A stretch of DNA of 64,000 nucleotides from Hamadaea sp013361475 (GCF_040654195.1 NZ_JBFAHM010000014.1:62001-126000), one strand, 5' to 3'; counted from the first letter of the stretch, positions 1-9,400 are shown. Notes: generated by a model from the sequence alone, not told the origin. Program-made: numbers and translations.

Positions 1-459
1 CCCACTCCCGACGACATCGTCCACGACATCGCGTACCTGGATGGGCGCCTGCTCGCCGACGCCCCGATGGGCGACACCGGCTGGGAGCCGATGAACGTCG
101 ACGCCGAGCGCATTCGCCGGACCGAGGAGGCCATCATCGCCCGTGGCCGGACCAGCTTCCACACCGCGATGGTGCACGAGGAGACCGGCCGAGTCGTCGC
201 CTGGACGACGATCAACGCCGACGACCAGTGTGAGTGGCACGGCTGGCAGCAGATCACCATCGTCGATCCCGATCACCGGGGTCACCGTCTCGGCGCCCTC
301 GTCAAGGTCGAGAACCTGCGGTGGTACCGCGAGGAGAACCCGAAGGTCACCCGGATCGACACCTTCAACGCGGCCGAGAACAGCTACATGATCTCGATCA
401 ACGAGCAGATGGGCTTCCGCCCGCAGTACGCCTTCCAGAACTGGCGTAAGGACTTCTGA
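1..459 (+). CDS. GNAT family N-acetyltransferase, C-terminal part
   Basis: The frame is open from the first base, so the gene begins outside the window; only the last 152 residues are visible. The reading ends with a GNAT core: a strand with ITIVDPDHRG, a glycine-rich acetyl-CoA loop (HRGHRLG), and the closing helix-strand with NEQMGFRP. The sequence HTAMVHEETGR upstream of it suggests a preceding domain, as in two-domain actinobacterial GNAT proteins. The substrate cannot be told. An inverted repeat follows the stop codon, so it probably ends its transcript. The family call is secure, the function unknown. Confidence 0.8.
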   Translation, partial: PTPDDIVHDIAYLDGRLLADAPMGDTGWEPMNVDAERIRRTEEAIIARGRTSFHTAMVHEETGRVVAWTTINADDQCEWHGWQQITIVDPDHRGHRLGALVKVENLRWYREENPKVTRIDTFNAAENSYMISINEQMGFRPQYAFQNWRKDF

Positions 460-473
460 GTCGCGACGCGTGT

Positions 474-501
474 CGGGTACGCCCTGAGCTGGGCGTACCC
501 G
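474..501 (+). terminator. Inverted repeat after the GNAT gene
   Basis: Perfect 11-base arms (474-484 and 491-501) around a 6-base loop, starting 15 bases after the GNAT stop and ending 13 bases before the next start. There is no U-run, as is usual for GC-rich actinobacterial hairpin terminators. Confidence 0.6.
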
Positions 502-514
502 GCATCATGAGGCC

Positions 515-1279
515 ATGATCAAGCGGGGGGTCATGCTGGTCGTGGCGTTCGTCGTGGCGCTGCCGGGGGTGGCGCGGGCGGACGATCCGTTCGAGACTCG
601 GGTCTACGCGACCCGCGAGGGCCTGATCGGCGAGGTGACCGCGAACGGCCACCGCATCGCGAGCGAGGACCTGTTCGCGGCGCTGCCGTCCCGGCTCGGC
701 CTGGCCGGCCGTGACCAGGGCAACCGCACCGTCCGCGTCTGCACTACGGCTCGCTGCGTCTTCGTCCCGGTCTGGGACGTCGGCCCGTGGAACACCAAGG
801 ACGACTACTGGAACGCGAACCGCCAGATGTGGCGGGACCTCCCGCGGGGCAAGCCTGCGGCGGAGGCGGCGTACGTGGACGGCTACAACCGTGGGCGCGA
901 CGAGTTCGGGCGTACCGTCAGCAATCCCGCGGGCATCGACCTCGCGGACCGCGCCTTCCGCGACGGCCTTCTGCTGCGGGACAACGCCTGGGTCCGCGTG
1001 GCCTTCCTGTGGACGGCCCCCGGTCCGCGCGGCTCGGTCGCCACCGACGGCTCACCCCTGCTGGTCCGCGACAAGCCTTCGCGCGCGGGCGCGGTGGTGG
1101 GGTTCGCCGCCGGTGCCGCGCAGCTCCCCATCTCCTGTCAGATACGCGGAGAGCACATCACCGGGGACGCCGGTGCCACGGATCTGTGGGATCGGGTGGC
1201 GCCCGGGAAGTACGTGTCCCACGCCTTCGTGACCACGGCGGCGGGGTTCACCGCGCCGTCCTGCACACCGGCTCCCTGA
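515..1279 (+). CDS. Secreted hypothetical protein with C-terminal SH3-like region
   Basis: 254 residues. It opens with a classical signal peptide (two basic residues, a hydrophobic stretch to about residue 20, then VARADD), so export is likely. The middle holds VRVCTTARCV, PVWDVGPWN and, later, NPAGIDLADRAF. This pattern is seen in secreted Streptomyces-type proteins with a beta-barrel resembling the RlpA fold. The tail (about 180-254, with PLLVRDKPSRAG) looks like a bacterial SH3 segment ending in a cysteine pair. No catalytic motif is recognised. A cell-wall-associated role is inference. Its 3' end overlaps the convergent membrane-protein frame by 32 bases. Confidence 0.75.
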   Translation: MIKRGVMLVVAFVVALPGVARADDPFETRVYATREGLIGEVTANGHRIASEDLFAALPSRLGLAGRDQGNRTVRVCTTARCVFVPVWDVGPWNTKDDYWNANRQMWRDLPRGKPAAEAAYVDGYNRGRDEFGRTVSNPAGIDLADRAFRDGLLLRDNAWVRVAFLWTAPGPRGSVATDGSPLLVRDKPSRAGAVVGFAAGAAQLPISCQIRGEHITGDAGATDLWDRVAPGKYVSHAFVTTAAGFTAPSCTPAP

Positions 1280-1604
1280 CCGCCCCCGCGCCCTGGCTCA
1301 GCTCAGCCGAACGCGTTTCGAACGCTGGAGCGAGTCGCGGTCGCCTGCGGCCGAGCAGCCGGTCGATTCCCTGCCCGAGCCCGATGAGCGGGAAGGCCGC
1401 TGGCAGGTAGAGCGTCGCCGTCTCCCCGCGGGTGGGTAACCCGTCGTCGACCACCCAACAGCTGAGCACAAGGAACGGGCCGATGCTGAGCAGACCTACG
1501 GCGAGCGTCATGCTGCTCCGGCCCCAGCGTGTCCAGGGGAAGGCCGAGTACGCGGTCGCGGTGATGCCCGCGAGCAGCGCGGCGAGAAGGATCGGACCGA
1601 GCAC
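1248..1604 (-). CDS. Small predicted membrane protein
   Basis: 118 residues from a GTG start. Three hydrophobic segments are visible (about 2-20, 31-53 and 65-82), followed by a basic tail. No family is recognised. It overlaps the secreted protein gene tail to tail and lacks a clear ribosome binding site, so it could be spurious. If it is not real, 1280-1711 is a non-coding stretch holding only the inverted repeat at 1645-1705. Confidence 0.42.
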   Translation of the reverse strand: MLGPILLAALLAGITATAYSAFPWTRWGRSSMTLAVGLLSIGPFLVLSCWVVDDGLPTRGETATLYLPAAFPLIGLGQGIDRLLGRRRPRLAPAFETRSAELSQGAGAVREPVCRTAR

Positions 1605-1644
1605 CTCGGCGGGAGGCTAGGTTCGCCGGGTCGGCGGCTCAGTC

Positions 1645-1705
1645 CGCGGGTGATGCGTTGTGGGGGTGGATGGAGATCCACTAGCCCTCAAACGCATCAC
1701 CCGCG
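1645..1705. repeat. Inverted repeat downstream of the TetR gene
   Basis: Perfect 15-base arms (1645-1659 and 1691-1705) separated by 31 bases, ending 7 bases beyond the TetR stop codon. The position fits a transcription terminator for the TetR gene, but the loop is long. It resembles in layout the longer palindromes elsewhere in this window. Confidence 0.5.
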
Positions 1706-1711
1706 TTGTCC

Positions 1712-2398
1712 TCAGCGGAGCATGCGGAGCAGGGCGAGGCCTTGGACGGTCACCGGGCGGAAGACCTTCAGCCGGGACAGGCCCACGAGGTGTTCCAGAT
1801 AGGGGACGCCGCGCTGGATGATCTTGTGAGTTTTCGTCTGGCCCGGCGACTCGTCGTGGACCCAGTAGACGACCACGCCGAGTTGCAGCAGCCAGAGCAG
1901 GTCGGGCAGCTCGGCCCGGAGGGCCGGATCCATCTTGGTGGTGGTGCCGTCGACGAGCCGCTGAAAGATGTCCAGGGAGATCTTCCGGGACTCCTCGGAC
2001 TCCGCGCTGAACGGGCTGACCGGGGAGCCCGGCACGGCGGCGAGCCCGATGAACTTCCCGGCGAACCGGTGGTGCGGACCCCAGACGCGCATCCCCGACT
2101 CCAGTACGCCCAGCAGCTGGTCGCCGAAGGCGCCGCCGGTCGACAGCAGCGGCTCGACGGCGGCGGAGTGCTCACGCTGGAGTTCGAGGTAGAACTCCTG
2201 GACGAGGGCTTCCTTGCTGCTGAAGTAGTAGTACGCGTTGCCGACCGACAGCCCTGCGGCCGAGGCGATCGCCCGCATGGTCGTCTTCTCGTACCCGTTC
2301 TCGGCGAACAGCCGGATCGCGGTCTCGACGATCAGCCGGCGGGTCTGTTCACCCTTGCCGGGCGCGGCTCCGGAACTGGGCTTGGTCACGTCTTTCAC
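1712..2398 (-). CDS. TetR family transcriptional regulator
   Basis: The N-terminal helix-turn-helix is clear: RRLIVETAIRLFAENGYEKT, then AIASAAGLSVGNAYYYF. A divergent C-terminal ligand domain follows. I take the GTG at 2398. The frame stays open to a GTG at 2461, but a perfect 14-base hairpin (2407-2440) would then lie inside the gene. The gene follows a membrane-protein gene on the same strand and lies near palindromic TTGAAC sites at 2995-3052, which are plausible operators. The ligand is unknown. Confidence 0.85.
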   Translation of the reverse strand: MKDVTKPSSGAAPGKGEQTRRLIVETAIRLFAENGYEKTTMRAIASAAGLSVGNAYYYFSSKEALVQEFYLELQREHSAAVEPLLSTGGAFGDQLLGVLESGMRVWGPHHRFAGKFIGLAAVPGSPVSPFSAESEESRKISLDIFQRLVDGTTTKMDPALRAELPDLLWLLQLGVVVYWVHDESPGQTKTHKIIQRGVPYLEHLVGLSRLKVFRPVTVQGLALLRMLR

Positions 2399-2406
2399 GG
2401 TATAAC

Positions 2407-2440
2407 CAGTCGGAGCGTGGCTCGCGCCACGCTCCGACTG
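2407..2440 (-). terminator. Perfect 14-base hairpin between membrane-protein and TetR genes
   Basis: Arms 2407-2420 and 2427-2440, six-base loop. It lies 29 bases past the stop of the 2469-2951 gene and just before the TetR GTG, so it is likely a terminator or attenuator. It argues against the longer TetR reading. Confidence 0.6.
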
Positions 2441-2468
2441 CCCCCGTTGCGAGTAAGTCACGCGTGAG

Positions 2469-2951
2469 TCACAGCGGCGGTTGCAGCTGGATCTGAGGCT
2501 GAACCGGCGGCCGGGGCCCTTGCTGCGGCGGCTGGTACGCCGCGGTGGCGGCGGGGTGCTGCGGCCGTCCCGGCGGGAGGTGCGGCGGCACGAGCTGGGC
2601 CAGGTTCTGCTTCTGGATCCGCTTGCGGAACCGGGTCAGGACGAAGATGTTGAAGAAGTGGATCGCGCCGAGCGCGAGCATCACGATGCCGAGCTTGGTG
2701 ACCAGGTTCTCGACGGCTCCGGTGGCGTCGGTGACGGTCTCGGTCGTCTTCATCGCCAGCGCGACGTATCCGAGATTGAGCAGGTAGAAGCCGACGACCA
2801 GCAGTTTGTTGACGCTGGCGGCGAGTTCTTCGTCGGCGAGCGCGTCCTTGAGGAACACCTGCCCGTTGCGGAACAGCGTCCGGGCGACCCAGACGGTCAG
2901 CGCGACGGTGACTACCAGGTAGGCCAGGTAGAGGCCGAGCTTGGGATCCAT
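2469..2951 (-). CDS. Predicted integral membrane protein with proline/glutamine-rich tail
   Basis: 160 residues from MDPKLGLYLAYLV. Three hydrophobic segments are visible: about 5-23, a second in NKLLVVGFYLLNLGYVAL, and a third in LGIVMLALGAIHFFNIFV. A cytosolic tail rich in Pro and Gln follows (PPHLPPGRPQ onward). The longer reading from 3008 would run into palindromic operator-like sequence, so the ATG at 2951, preceded by GGGG, is preferred. It is divergent from paaN across the paired TTGAAC palindromes, so the two may share control. Function unknown. Confidence 0.75.
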   Translation of the reverse strand: MDPKLGLYLAYLVVTVALTVWVARTLFRNGQVFLKDALADEELAASVNKLLVVGFYLLNLGYVALAMKTTETVTDATGAVENLVTKLGIVMLALGAIHFFNIFVLTRFRKRIQKQNLAQLVPPHLPPGRPQHPAATAAYQPPQQGPRPPVQPQIQLQPPL

Positions 2952-2994
2952 TGCCCCAACTCCAGTCGGTAGCGACGTGGGTTGAACGCATTTT

Positions 2995-3052
2995 TTGAAC
3001 GCGTTCAACTTGATGCCGTGACGTTAGCACCGCGACTTGAACACGTTCAAGT
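2995..3052. promoter_or_regulatory. Two TTGAAC-N2-GTTCAA palindromes in a divergent promoter region
   Basis: One site is TTGAACGCGTTCAA at 2995-3008. A second, with 8-base arms, is ACTTGAAC-AC-GTTCAAGT at 3035-3052. A further half-site TTGAAC starts at 2982. They lie between the divergent membrane-protein gene (start 2951) and paaN (start 3087). The size and symmetry fit a TetR-family dimer, and a TetR gene lies just beyond the membrane-protein gene. Assignment to that regulator is inference. Confidence 0.6.
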
Positions 3053-3086
3053 GTGACCGTGACCACGCGTCGGGCATGATGAAGGC

Positions 3087-4721
3087 ATGTCTTTCTTCGC
3101 CACCCATGAAGAGCTGCTCGACCGGGCACAGCGGGCGATCGCCGAGCGCGTGTACTGGTCGGCGTACCCGGAGTCGCCGAGCCCGAAGGTCTGGGGCGAG
3201 GCCGCCGCGCCCGACGGGAAGGCCGCGTTCGAGGCCCTGCTCGGTCAGGACTTCCCGCTGCCCGGCTCCGGCGAGCGCATCGCGCCGGAGAAATCCCCGT
3301 TCGGCATCGAGCTCGGCGTCCGATACGCGACCACGCCCGCCGCGGAACTGATCGCGAACGCGTCCGCCGCCCTGCCGGCCTGGCGCGAGGCGGGCGTGCC
3401 GACGCGTACGGGGGTCGGGCTGGAGATCCTCGACCGGCTCAAGGGCCGGGTGTTCGAGCTGGCCAACGCGGTGCACGCGACGACCGGGCAGCCCTTCGTG
3501 ATGGCGTTCCAGGCCGGTGGGCCGCACGCCCTCGACCGCGCGCTGGAGGCGATCGCGTACGCGTATGTCGAGATGACGCGGCAGGCCCCGACGGCCACGT
3601 GGGAAAAGAAGGGGGAGGCCTTCACGAAGACCTTCCACGTCGTCCCACGCGGGATCGCTCTGGTCATCGGCTGCAACACCTTCCCCACCTGGAACTCCTG
3701 GCCGGGCTTCTTCGCCTCGCTGGTCACCGGCAACCCGGTGATCGTCAAGCCGCACCCGCGCGCGGTGCTGCCGCTCGCGATCACCGTGCAGATCGCCCGG
3801 GAGGTGCTGGCCGAGGCGGGCCTGCCCGAGGACGTCGTGCAGCTCGCGGTGGACACCCGGGAAGCTCCGATCACCTCGGAACTGGCGCTCGACCCGGCCG
3901 TCAAGATCATCGACTTCACCGGCTCGACGGCGTACGGGGAGTGGCTGGAGGCCAACGCGCGGCAGGCCCAGGTCTACACGGAGAAGGCCGGGGTCAACGC
4001 GGTCATCGTCGACTCGACGGACGACTTCGCGGGGATGTGCCGGAACCTGGCCTTCTCGCTCACGCTCTACAGCGGCCAGATGTGCACCACCCCGCAGAAC
4101 CTGCTCATCCCGGCGGGCGGCATCGCGACCGAGGCCGGCTCGAAGTCGTTCGACGAGGTGGTCAACGGGATCAAGGGCGCCGTCGAGGCGATCACCGCCG
4201 ACCCGGCCAAGGCCGTCGAGCTGACCGGCGCGGTCGTCAACGAAGCCGTCCTCGAGCGGATCGACGCCGCCCGCGCGCTGGGCGACGTCGTGCTCGACAG
4301 CCGCCCGCTCGACCATCCCGCGTACGCCGGGGCGACGGTGCGCACACCGATGATCGTGGCGGTCAAGGAGGGATACGAGACCGAGTGCTTCGGGCCGGTC
4401 GCCTTCGCCATCGCGACCGAATCGACGGAGGAGTCGCTGGCGATCTTCCGGAAGACGGTGGGAGCGAAGGGCGCCATCACGGCCGCCGTCTACTCCACCT
4501 CCGAAGCGGTGCTCGACGAAGTCGAGCGGGCCGCGCAGGAGGTCGGCGTACACCTCTCGGAGAACCTGACCGGCGGGGTGTTCGTCAACCAGTCCGCCGC
4601 CTTCTCCGACTTCCACGCCAGCGGCGCCAACGCGGCGGCCAACGCCACGCTCACCGACGGGGCGTACGTGGCCGGCCGGTTCCGCATCGTGCAGTCCCGT
4701 CGCCCGGTGCCGGCGGCCTAA
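3087..4721 (+). CDS. paaN: Phenylacetate degradation protein PaaN (aldehyde dehydrogenase family)
   Basis: 544 residues, the usual length of actinobacterial PaaN. An aldehyde dehydrogenase core is visible with nucleotide-fold strands (VIVKPHPRAVLP, IIDFTGSTAYGEWLE), catalytic Cys333 in YSGQMCTTPQN and general-base Glu299 in TEKAGVN, the normal 34 residues apart. PaaN-type enzymes oxidise the ring-opened semialdehyde of the phenylacetyl-CoA pathway. Unlike E. coli PaaZ there is no MaoC hydratase domain. No other paa gene is nearby, so the substrate could differ. The stop overlaps the convergent serine hydrolase gene by four bases. Control by the TTGAAC palindromes upstream is likely. Confidence 0.85.
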   Translation: MSFFATHEELLDRAQRAIAERVYWSAYPESPSPKVWGEAAAPDGKAAFEALLGQDFPLPGSGERIAPEKSPFGIELGVRYATTPAAELIANASAALPAWREAGVPTRTGVGLEILDRLKGRVFELANAVHATTGQPFVMAFQAGGPHALDRALEAIAYAYVEMTRQAPTATWEKKGEAFTKTFHVVPRGIALVIGCNTFPTWNSWPGFFASLVTGNPVIVKPHPRAVLPLAITVQIAREVLAEAGLPEDVVQLAVDTREAPITSELALDPAVKIIDFTGSTAYGEWLEANARQAQVYTEKAGVNAVIVDSTDDFAGMCRNLAFSLTLYSGQMCTTPQNLLIPAGGIATEAGSKSFDEVVNGIKGAVEAITADPAKAVELTGAVVNEAVLERIDAARALGDVVLDSRPLDHPAYAGATVRTPMIVAVKEGYETECFGPVAFAIATESTEESLAIFRKTVGAKGAITAAVYSTSEAVLDEVERAAQEVGVHLSENLTGGVFVNQSAAFSDFHASGANAAANATLTDGAYVAGRFRIVQSRRPVPAA

Positions 4722-5596
4722 CCCAGTGCCTGCGCTGCCAGGAGGTCCGACCCGACCTCCTGGCAGACCTTCTTCCCGTGCCCCAGCCCCAGCCGCTCCG
4801 GGTACCGCAGCAGGACGCTGACCACCCACGTCGGGCCGATCGCCAGGCAGGCGACGTGCCACAGATCGTCCTCGGGCCGCATGAACCAGCCGTTCTTGAT
4901 CGCCACGGCGGCTCGGTCCGCCTTCGGCAGCGCCAGGCGTACGCCGAAGTCGCCCTCTCCGCGTACCTCTCTCATCTGGGCCAGCAGCCACTCCGTCCAT
5001 CGAGGACCGGCCGCCGTCCCCTCGGCGATGCACTCGCCGAGGCGTACGGTGTCGCGAGCGGAGACGATCGTGGGACTCCACCGGTTCTCCCGGTAGTTGG
5101 GCGCGCTGTCGACGAGCCCGCAGACCGAGACCATCCGCTCGATCGTCACGATGCCGCCGTTGAGCCCGAAGACCTTGGTCGCCGCCGCGTTGTCGCTGTC
5201 GACGATCATCCGGCGCAGCAACGCCCGAGTCTTCGCGTCCGGATCGGGATCGGTGTGCGTCAGGTAGTCCGCGGCCAGCCACACCTTCACCATCGACATC
5301 GTGTCGCTGGGCTCGGCCAGGTTCGGTGAGCCGACCACTTCCCGCGTACGCCGATCGAGGAGCGCCCAGCTGAAGAAGCCCGGCGACGTCACGCGTACAA
5401 GTGGGGCGAGCGTGGGAGACGCGGAGGGCGACGGCGGCGCGGAGGTGGCGGCGACAGTGGAATGCGCGGGTCTCGGGGGCTCGCTCAGCGAGACGATCGC
5501 GACCGCCACGAGGAGGCCGATCGCGCACAGAAGAACCGAGACCTGAACGTGATCCGGGTGCCAGCGGGTCGTCACGACCGGGTCAACCCGCGGCAC
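4718..5596 (-). CDS. Membrane-anchored serine hydrolase related to class A beta-lactamases
   Basis: 292 residues. One N-terminal membrane segment (about 18-37) is followed by a Ser/Pro/Ala-rich linker, then an extracytoplasmic domain with the penicillin-recognising motifs in order: SMVK (Ser101-Lys104), SDN (134-136) and KNG (234-236). These match the SxxK, SDN and KTG triads, so a serine acyl-enzyme fold is well supported. The Thr-to-Asn change in the third motif, and the absence of a clear class A omega-loop motif, make true beta-lactamase activity uncertain. A peptidoglycan-related or lipoprotein-like hydrolase is as likely. It is convergent with paaN. Confidence 0.8.
   Translation of the reverse strand: MPRVDPVVTTRWHPDHVQVSVLLCAIGLLVAVAIVSLSEPPRPAHSTVAATSAPPSPSASPTLAPLVRVTSPGFFSWALLDRRTREVVGSPNLAEPSDTMSMVKVWLAADYLTHTDPDPDAKTRALLRRMIVDSDNAAATKVFGLNGGIVTIERMVSVCGLVDSAPNYRENRWSPTIVSARDTVRLGECIAEGTAAGPRWTEWLLAQMREVRGEGDFGVRLALPKADRAAVAIKNGWFMRPEDDLWHVACLAIGPTWVVSVLLRYPERLGLGHGKKVCQEVGSDLLAAQALG
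4736..4765. terminator. Hairpin inside the 3' end of the serine hydrolase gene
   Basis: Perfect 12-base arms (4736-4747 and 4754-4765) with a 6-base loop. It lies 15 bases past the paaN stop and within the last codons of the convergent serine hydrolase gene. It probably terminates paaN transcription while also being coding DNA on the other strand. Confidence 0.6.
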
Positions 5597-5803
5597 CGCG
5601 AGATGGTGACGCAGGGCCGCTGAGCAGGGCAGTCACCTGTCCGAATTCGGGTAGTGCGCAAGCGCACACTCTCAAGTATCGTGCGGTTCTGGCTGATGAC
5701 ATCGCTCGAACCGCATGGATCTTCGATGTCACCGCTCCGGCGGGCGAACGTCCGGCGGGGGTCTACGACAGACCCAGCACCATCGAAGTGAGGAAGTGTC
5801 ACA

Positions 5804-6007
5804 GTGGCACAGGGCACCGTCAAGTGGTTCAACAGCGAGAAGGGCTACGGCTTCATCGCCGTCGACGGGGGTCAGGACGTCTTCGTCCACTTCTCGGCGA
5901 TCGAGATGGACGGCTACAAGGCGCTCGACGACGGCCAGCGCGTCGAGTTCGAGATCGCGCAGGGCCAGAAGGGTCCGCAGGCCGAGAAGGTCCGGATCAT
6001 CGCCTGA
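5804..6007 (+). CDS. Cold-shock domain protein (CspA family)
   Basis: 67 residues, the complete cold-shock fold with both RNA-binding motifs KGYGFI and VFVHF. It binds single-stranded RNA/DNA and acts as a cytoplasmic RNA chaperone. The GTG start has AGGAAG about 8 bases upstream. The 207 bases before the gene hold no other gene and include a GTGCGC-AA-GCGCAC palindrome at 5654-5667. A long 5' leader is typical of csp genes, so post-transcriptional control is plausible but not shown. A branched hairpin at 6030-6072 ends the unit. Confidence 0.95.
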   Translation: MAQGTVKWFNSEKGYGFIAVDGGQDVFVHFSAIEMDGYKALDDGQRVEFEIAQGQKGPQAEKVRIIA

Positions 6008-6029
6008 CAACAAGGCTTCACACCCCGGC

Positions 6030-6072
6030 GGCGCCGGCTGGCGAGGCAATCCCCCCTCGCGAGTCCGGCGCC
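6030..6072 (+). terminator. Nested hairpin after the cold-shock gene
   Basis: An outer GGCGCCGG / CCGGCGCC pair (6030-6037 and 6065-6072) encloses an inner GCGAGG / CCTCGC pair (6041-6046 and 6055-6060), beginning 22 bases after the csp stop. Confidence 0.65.
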
Positions 6073-6076
6073 TTCC

Positions 6077-6104
6077 TCATGCCACTGCCCTCATGCCACT
6101 GCCC
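6077..6104. repeat. 14-base exact tandem duplication
   Basis: TCATGCCACTGCCC occurs twice head to tail (6077-6090 and 6091-6104), between the csp terminator and the next gene. It looks like a recent slippage event and has no evident function. Confidence 0.7.
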
Positions 6105-6134
6105 CTGATCCCGGTGCCCCTCACGGAGTGACAG

Positions 6135-7109
6135 ATGACCGAGCAGCCGCCGCCCTCCGGTTACCTCCCGCCGCCTGCTGCCTTCGCCGCACCCGGCGGA
6201 CAGTACCCGAATCCCTACGACCCCCTCGTGAACCCGCCGTACGCGGGCATCGGGGGCTGGTTCAACCGGATGTCGTCGGTGTTCCAACGGTCCTGGAAGT
6301 CGATCGCGGCGATCTTCGCCGTCACGCATCTGCTGCCCGCAGTCGGCATCGCGGTCACGACCGCGATCGGCACGGCACTGGTGCTGGTGCCGTGGCAGCA
6401 GCAGATGATCGAGGCCGCCGAGTCCGGTGAGGACCCCCGATTCGACACGTTGGTCGGCCCGTTCCTCGGACTCATGGGCGTCATCGTGGTCGCCGCCGTG
6501 CTCTTCACCGTCCTGCAGGCGGCCGGCTACGCGGCGGGCACCTATGTGGTGACCCGGGACGCGGCCGGCGCCCCGACCGCCGTCGCCGACGCGCTGCGGT
6601 ACGGGTTCCGCCGCTGCCTCGGCCTGTTCGGCTGGACCCTCGTCACCGCGCTGCTGGTCCTCGCCGGGGCGATCGCCTGCATCCTGCCGGCGTTCTACGT
6701 GTACGCCGCCACCGCCCTGGTCGGCCCGATCTACCTCTTCGAACGGCGTACGCCGATCGGCCGGTCCTTCACGATCTTCAACAACAACCTAGGCCGGGTG
6801 CTCGGGCGGCTGGCCATGATCCTCGTGATCGTCATCGGTGGCTCGCTCGTGACGAGCACAGTGGAGAGCGTGCTGAACCTCGTCTTCGGCGGGGCCGGCT
6901 CGTTCAGCACCGACCCGGACGGGACGGTGCAGCTCGCCGGGCAGACGGGGATGTCGATAGCCGGCTCGGCGGTCGTGGCGGGCGTCGGAGCCGTCATCAG
7001 CCTGCCGTTCACCATGATCCAGTTCGTTGGGATCCTCCTCACGTACGCCGAACAGCGCGGGCACGAAGGGCCGGTGTCGGCGGGGTCGCTCGCCGCCGAA
7101 CTCGACTGA
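6135..7109 (+). CDS. Polytopic membrane protein with proline-rich N-terminus
   Basis: 324 residues. A Pro/Gly/Tyr-rich cytosolic head (about 1-38) is followed by about six hydrophobic segments, among them SIAAIFAVTHLLPAVGIAVT, GVIVVAAVLFTVLQAAGYAAG, LVTALLVLAGAIACILPAF and GVGAVISLPFTMIQFVGILL. The layout resembles the membrane domain found in actinobacterial glycerophosphodiesterase-associated and DUF975-like proteins, but I cannot assign it firmly. No catalytic motif is seen. A tandem repeat and palindrome start immediately after the stop codon. Confidence 0.75.
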   Translation: MTEQPPPSGYLPPPAAFAAPGGQYPNPYDPLVNPPYAGIGGWFNRMSSVFQRSWKSIAAIFAVTHLLPAVGIAVTTAIGTALVLVPWQQQMIEAAESGEDPRFDTLVGPFLGLMGVIVVAAVLFTVLQAAGYAAGTYVVTRDAAGAPTAVADALRYGFRRCLGLFGWTLVTALLVLAGAIACILPAFYVYAATALVGPIYLFERRTPIGRSFTIFNNNLGRVLGRLAMILVIVIGGSLVTSTVESVLNLVFGGAGSFSTDPDGTVQLAGQTGMSIAGSAVVAGVGAVISLPFTMIQFVGILLTYAEQRGHEGPVSAGSLAAELD

Positions 7110-7110
7110 C

Positions 7111-7173
7111 CCCCGCTCGCTTCCCGCTCGCTTTCCCGCTCGCTTCCCGCTCGCGTTTCCGCTCGCGTTTCCG
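7111..7173. repeat. Short tandem repeat abutting palindrome copy A
   Basis: Five imperfect head-to-tail units of 11-13 bases built on CCCGCTCGCTT / CCGCTCGCGTTT. The last unit runs directly into CCGCTGGATCAGGG, the edge of the palindrome, so unit and palindrome share CCGCT. Confidence 0.8.
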
Positions 7174-7176
7174 CTG

Positions 7177-7229
7177 GATCAGGGTTCTCGGTCGAATCAA
7201 GGGGCAAGATTCGACCGAGAACCCTGATC
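7177..7229. repeat. GATCAGGG palindrome, copy A
   Basis: Perfect 22-base arms (7177-7198 and 7208-7229) around a 9-base loop. This is one of five copies in the window, here between a membrane-protein gene and the groEL control region, both on the plus strand. It may terminate the upstream transcript. Confidence 0.9.
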
Positions 7230-7308
7230 TTGTGCTGGCCGAGAGTGCCGCCGATGCGGCCGAGGTGCTGCTGGGACGCCGGTCCGGCCGCCGTTCTCAG
7301 CGGACTCG

Positions 7309-7335
7309 CTTGCACTCGGCTAGGGAGAGTGCTAA
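7309..7335. promoter_or_regulatory. CIRCE operator 1 (HrcA site) upstream of groEL
   Basis: CTTGCACTC-N9-GAGTGCTAA matches the CIRCE consensus TTAGCACTC-N9-GAGTGCTAA, with the right half perfect. The TTGCAC at 7310-7315 could also serve as a -35 box. HrcA repression of chaperonin genes through CIRCE is well established in actinobacteria. Confidence 0.85.
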
Positions 7336-7343
7336 ACAAGGTG

Positions 7344-7370
7344 TTGGCACTCAGCTTGAACGAGTGCCAA
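7344..7370. promoter_or_regulatory. CIRCE operator 2 (HrcA site) upstream of groEL
   Basis: TTGGCACTC-N9-GAGTGCCAA is a symmetrical variant of CIRCE, eight bases downstream of the first site. The pair should allow tight, possibly cooperative, HrcA repression. Confidence 0.85.
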
Positions 7371-7543
7371 CACCATGGAAACCAAGAGTCGGAGCGGTGG
7401 GGTCGCCTGACCGTCCTCCTGGCGAGGGCGTTCGGTGACCGGTCGTCGCGGGCTATCCGCCCGGCGAAGGTGTATCAGACAGGCGGCGTTTCGTGCCGAA
7501 AAAGGCGCGGAGTGCCGGGATTGTCCAGGAGGACATCGCCGTT

Positions 7544-9163
<1,620 letters not shown>

Positions 9164-9174
9164 TAGTCCTCTAC

Positions 9175-9206
9175 GAACGGCCGGGACCTTCGGGTCTCGG
9201 CCGTTC
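9175..9206 (+). terminator. groEL terminator
   Basis: 14-base stem (9175-9188 and 9193-9206, one G-T pair) closed by a TTCG tetraloop, 11 bases after the groEL stop. This is a strong rho-independent hairpin without a U-run. The remaining 9207-9400 shows no further gene. Confidence 0.85.
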
Positions 9207-9400
9207 GGCCTATTCGGAGGTCGTTCTCCGTGTCGCGTGACGATCTTGTCGCGCGCCGAACGACTAACTGCGGCGTTCTCCTTAGCCAAGCTAACGTGCG
9301 GGGATTCGTGCCACATCGGCACTGCTCAGCTCATGACTCGATCCGCGCCTGACGGTCCTCCGCCGGTGACGGATCGACGTCCAGCCGCCAAGGAGAACCC

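Noticed and set aside
2399..2461. N-terminal extension of the TetR gene to GTG 2461
   Set aside because: It would contain a perfect 14-base hairpin and non-conserved residues.
3024..5528. 834-residue frame on the minus strand antisense to paaN
   Set aside because: It is Arg/Gly/Asp-rich without any family motif, and its span is fully explained by paaN and the serine hydrolase with intact catalytic motifs.
7493..7543. 17-residue N-terminal extension of GroEL
   Set aside because: It has no similarity to GroEL, and a good ribosome site precedes 7544.
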